Assembly: GCA_017620315.1 (NCBI GenBank)
Contig: JAFZQQ010000128.1
Span: 1 to 7,838 of the forward strand
Reading direction: 5' to 3'
DNA from: Oscillospiraceae bacterium
GTDB taxonomy: Bacteria > Bacillota > Clostridia > Oscillospirales > Oscillospiraceae
DNA length: 7,838 bases
Shown: positions 6,051 through 7,838 of the stretch, piece by piece
How positions within the stretch are numbered: the stretch's first letter is position 1
Layout: each line of letters opens with the position of its first letter
Program-made: the position numbers and the translations under genes
Notes under the pieces: generated by a model
Database searches by the model: none
Told to the model about the DNA's origin: nothing
The model's input: the letters and a program-made list of their open reading frames with translations, nothing else

Positions 6051-6844
6051 AAAAACACAGTCATTTTCTGATCGCCGGTCTTGTGCTCTCGGCGCTGGTA
6101 TTCGCGTTCATAATCCTCGGCTGGTTTTGGACACCCTTCGATCCCATGAAGATGAACGGCGCCGTCCGCGAAAGCGCGCCCTCGCTGGAGCATCTCATGG
6201 GCACCGACAAATTCGGGCGCGACATCCTTTCCCGCGTGATGAAGGGCTCGGGCTTCACGCTGTTCGTCGCGCTCGGCACCGTGCTCATCGGCACCGTCGC
6301 GGGCACGGTCATCGGCGCGCTGACCGGATACTTCGGCGGCTGGCTGGACGAGGCTCTGATGCGCATCGGCGACGCGCTGAGCGCTTTCCCGAGCTTTCTC
6401 ATGGCGCTGGTGCTCGTGAGCGTGTTCGGCGCCGGGCGCAATCACCTTCTGCTCGCGCTCGGCATAGTTTTCATCCCCAGCTACGCGCGCATCGTGAGAA
6501 CCGAATTTGCCCGCGCGCGAAACCAAAACTATGTCAAATCCGCAAAGCTGATGGGCGCGTCGACCGCGCGCATCCTGTTCATACATATCCTGCCGAACAT
6601 CTGGCCGGTGCTGCTCTCTGCCATTACCATCGGCTTCAACAACGCCGTTCTCGCAGAGGCGGCGATGAGCTATCTCGGCATCGGCGTCTCGCCGGATGAG
6701 GCTAGCCTCGGCTATATGCTCAGCGACTCTCAGTCGTATCTGGCGGTAACGCCGTGGTACGCGCTCGGCTCGGGTCTTGTGATAATCCTTCTCATACTCG
6801 GCGTCGGTCTGATCGGCGAGGGCCTCAAGAGGAGGGATCTGTAG
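6047..6844 (+). CDS. ABC transporter permease, DppC/OppC/NikC type
   Basis: A 265-residue inner-membrane permease that pairs with the preceding B subunit. A first membrane helix (about 7-28) is followed by WTPFDPMKMN and HLMGTDKFGRDILSRV, the conserved periplasmic segment of C-type permeases. Five further membrane segments follow. The ATPase-docking loop is YVKSAKLMGAS (162-172), with conserved Gly170, followed by HILPN. SYLGIGVSPDEASLGYML near the C terminus is also a family hallmark. It is at the short end of the family (about 270-300). The ATG at 6047 overlaps the upstream TGA by 4 bases and is preceded by GGGAGG, so translation is probably coupled and the two permeases made in equal amounts. 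Confidence 0.95.
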   Translation: MKKHSHFLIAGLVLSALVFAFIILGWFWTPFDPMKMNGAVRESAPSLEHLMGTDKFGRDILSRVMKGSGFTLFVALGTVLIGTVAGTVIGALTGYFGGWLDEALMRIGDALSAFPSFLMALVLVSVFGAGRNHLLLALGIVFIPSYARIVRTEFARARNQNYVKSAKLMGASTARILFIHILPNIWPVLLSAITIGFNNAVLAEAAMSYLGIGVSPDEASLGYMLSDSQSYLAVTPWYALGSGLVIILLILGVGLIGEGLKRRDL

Positions 6845-6846
6845 AC

Positions 6847-7644
6847 ATGCTGGAAATTCGCGATCTTCATGTACAATTCATCGGCTCACCGCGAGAGGCG
6901 GTGGGCGGGATCGACCTCACCATAAACGACGGCGAGGTCGTGGGGCTCGTGGGCGAGTCCGGCAGCGGCAAGACCGTCACGGCGATGACCGTGTCCGGCC
7001 TCATCGAGCGCAAGAAGGTCAACTGTCACGGCGAGGTGCTGCTCGACGGCGTCGATCTGCTCGCCCCGCGCTCGCGCGCGGAGCTGAGAAAGCTTCAGGG
7101 CAGCGTGATCGGCGTCGTGTTTCAGGAGCCGATGAGCGCGATGGACCCCCTCATGCGCATCGGGCCGCAGGTCGAGGAGGCGCTGGCGGTACACACGGCG
7201 CTGACAAAGGCCGAGCGCCGCGAAAGGGCGCTTGACGCGCTCCGCGAGGCAGACCTTCCCGACCCGGAGGACGTTTACGCCCGCTATCCCCATGAGTGCT
7301 CCGGCGGAATGCTGCAGCGCGTCATGATAGCCGCCGCGCTGGTGACCCGTCCGAAGCTCCTCATCCTCGACGAGCCGACCACCGCGCTCGACGTCACGGT
7401 GCAATCGGACATCCTGAAGCTTCTGCGCCGGCTCAACGAGGAGCACGGCATCTCCATGCTGCTCATTTCGCACAACCTTCAGGTCGTGCGCCGAATATGC
7501 AGCCGCGTCGCGGTCATGCAGCGCGGCAGGATCGTCGAGCAGGGGGCTATGGAGGAGGTCTTCCTCCGCCCGAAGCACCCCTACACCATTGAACTGATAA
7601 ACGCCATACCCCGCAGGGTAAAAAAGGATCAATGCGATGGATGA
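6847..7644 (+). CDS. ABC transporter ATP-binding protein, DppD/OppD/NikD type
   Basis: A 265-residue cytoplasmic ATPase that powers import, probably as a heterodimer with the next protein. All catalytic motifs are intact: Walker A GESGSGKT (36-43), Q-loop Gln93 in [11 protein letters not shown], signature CSGGM (151-155; Cys replaces the usual Leu/Phe), Walker B LLILDEP (171-177), D-loop TALD, and switch His209 (LLISHNL). The frame opens upstream at 6754, but the ATG at 6847 is the true start: the ABC domain begins at MLEIRDL, and GGAGG (6831-6835) lies 11 bases before it. It is 2 bases after the permease stop. It ends soon after [14 protein letters not shown], so it lacks the C-terminal oligopeptide extension with conserved Cys that takes OppD and DppD to about 330 residues. 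In length it resembles NikD. Confidence 0.94.
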   Translation: MLEIRDLHVQFIGSPREAVGGIDLTINDGEVVGLVGESGSGKTVTAMTVSGLIERKKVNCHGEVLLDGVDLLAPRSRAELRKLQGSVIGVVFQEPMSAMDPLMRIGPQVEEALAVHTALTKAERRERALDALREADLPDPEDVYARYPHECSGGMLQRVMIAAALVTRPKLLILDEPTTALDVTVQSDILKLLRRLNEEHGISMLLISHNLQVVRRICSRVAVMQRGRIVEQGAMEEVFLRPKHPYTIELINAIPRRVKKDQCDG

Positions 7645-7838
7645 CCTTGTTCTGGAAGTCAAAAACCTAAGCGCGTGGTACCGTGAGACCGGCCCGCGCG
7701 GGCGCCACGTCAGGCACGACGTGCTGCGCGACGTCAGCTTTGAGCTGCGCCGCGGAGAGATACTCGGTCTCGTGGGCGAGTCCGGCACGGGCAAAACCAC
7801 GCTCGTGCGAAACATCCTCGGTCTCGTCGAGACCCATA
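7637..7838 (+). CDS. ABC transporter ATP-binding protein, DppF/OppF/NikE type, N-terminal part (runs off right edge)
   Basis: The first 67 codons of the second ATPase subunit of the importer. The sequence opens [15 protein letters not shown] and reaches an intact Walker A, GESGTGKT (47-54), in the expected setting ([18 protein letters not shown]). The signature, Walker B and His switch lie beyond the window. The ATG at 7637 lies inside the end of the previous gene (8-base overlap in another frame), with AAGG about 9 bases upstream. The nearby ATGs at 7632 and 7641 are in a different frame that stops within a few codons. The insertion before VLRDVSF ([13 protein letters not shown]) fits F-type subunits, which often have a longer N-terminal strand-turn than D-type ones. 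Confidence 0.9.
   Translation, partial: MDDLVLEVKNLSAWYRETGPRGRHVRHDVLRDVSFELRRGEILGLVGESGTGKTTLVRNILGLVETH

Noticed and set aside
5771..6586. A 271-codon open frame on the minus strand across the two permease genes
   Set aside because: It spans the ATGA junction of two well-supported permeases, is low in hydrophobic residues and has no motif. It is an antisense shadow.

Overview
The window is about 7.8 kb of GC-rich bacterial chromosome. Strong AAGGAG/GGAGG ribosome binding sites, clear sigma-A type promoters, a lipoprotein with an LAGC lipobox and the protein styles (clostridial-type EF-G paralogue, YegS/DgkB-like lipid kinase, AI-2E family permease) suggest a GC-rich member of the Bacillota, class Clostridia, perhaps the Oscillospiraceae. 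The taxonomic placement is inference; no rRNA or tRNA gene is present to confirm it.

Layout. Positions 1-1082 hold the N-terminal half of an elongation factor G-like GTPase on the minus strand, cut by the left edge. It has its own well-formed promoter and ribosome binding site. Positions 1220-2113, also minus, encode a diacylglycerol kinase-like lipid kinase that starts at GTG. Positions 2114-2277 are a divergent intergenic region with a good minus-strand promoter, a weaker plus-strand one, and a small dyad near the predicted minus-strand transcription start. From 2278 to the right edge is one plus-strand operon of tightly packed genes: an AI-2E family membrane transporter starting at TTG, then a complete family-5 (peptide/nickel/opine type) ABC uptake system: lipoprotein binding protein, permease B, permease C, ATPase D and the start of ATPase F. 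Gene junctions are a 4-base ATGA overlap, 24 bases, a 4-base ATGA overlap, 2 bases and an 8-base overlap, so cotranscription and translational coupling are very likely.

How the genes work together. The lipoprotein would capture a small ligand outside the membrane, the B/C permeases form the channel and the D/F ATPases power import. The ligand cannot be read from the sequence; the short D subunit leaves a nickel/metallophore-type system as likely as a peptide one. The AI-2E family protein is coupled to this importer, which is the most notable contextual feature. The leftward lipid kinase and EF-G-like gene look functionally unrelated to the operon.

I found no RNA genes, CRISPR arrays, insertion sequences, integrases or long repeats. 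I do not see an undescribed multi-gene system. The points most worth checking are the altered G motifs of the EF-G-like protein, the transporter-importer coupling and the divergent promoter region.
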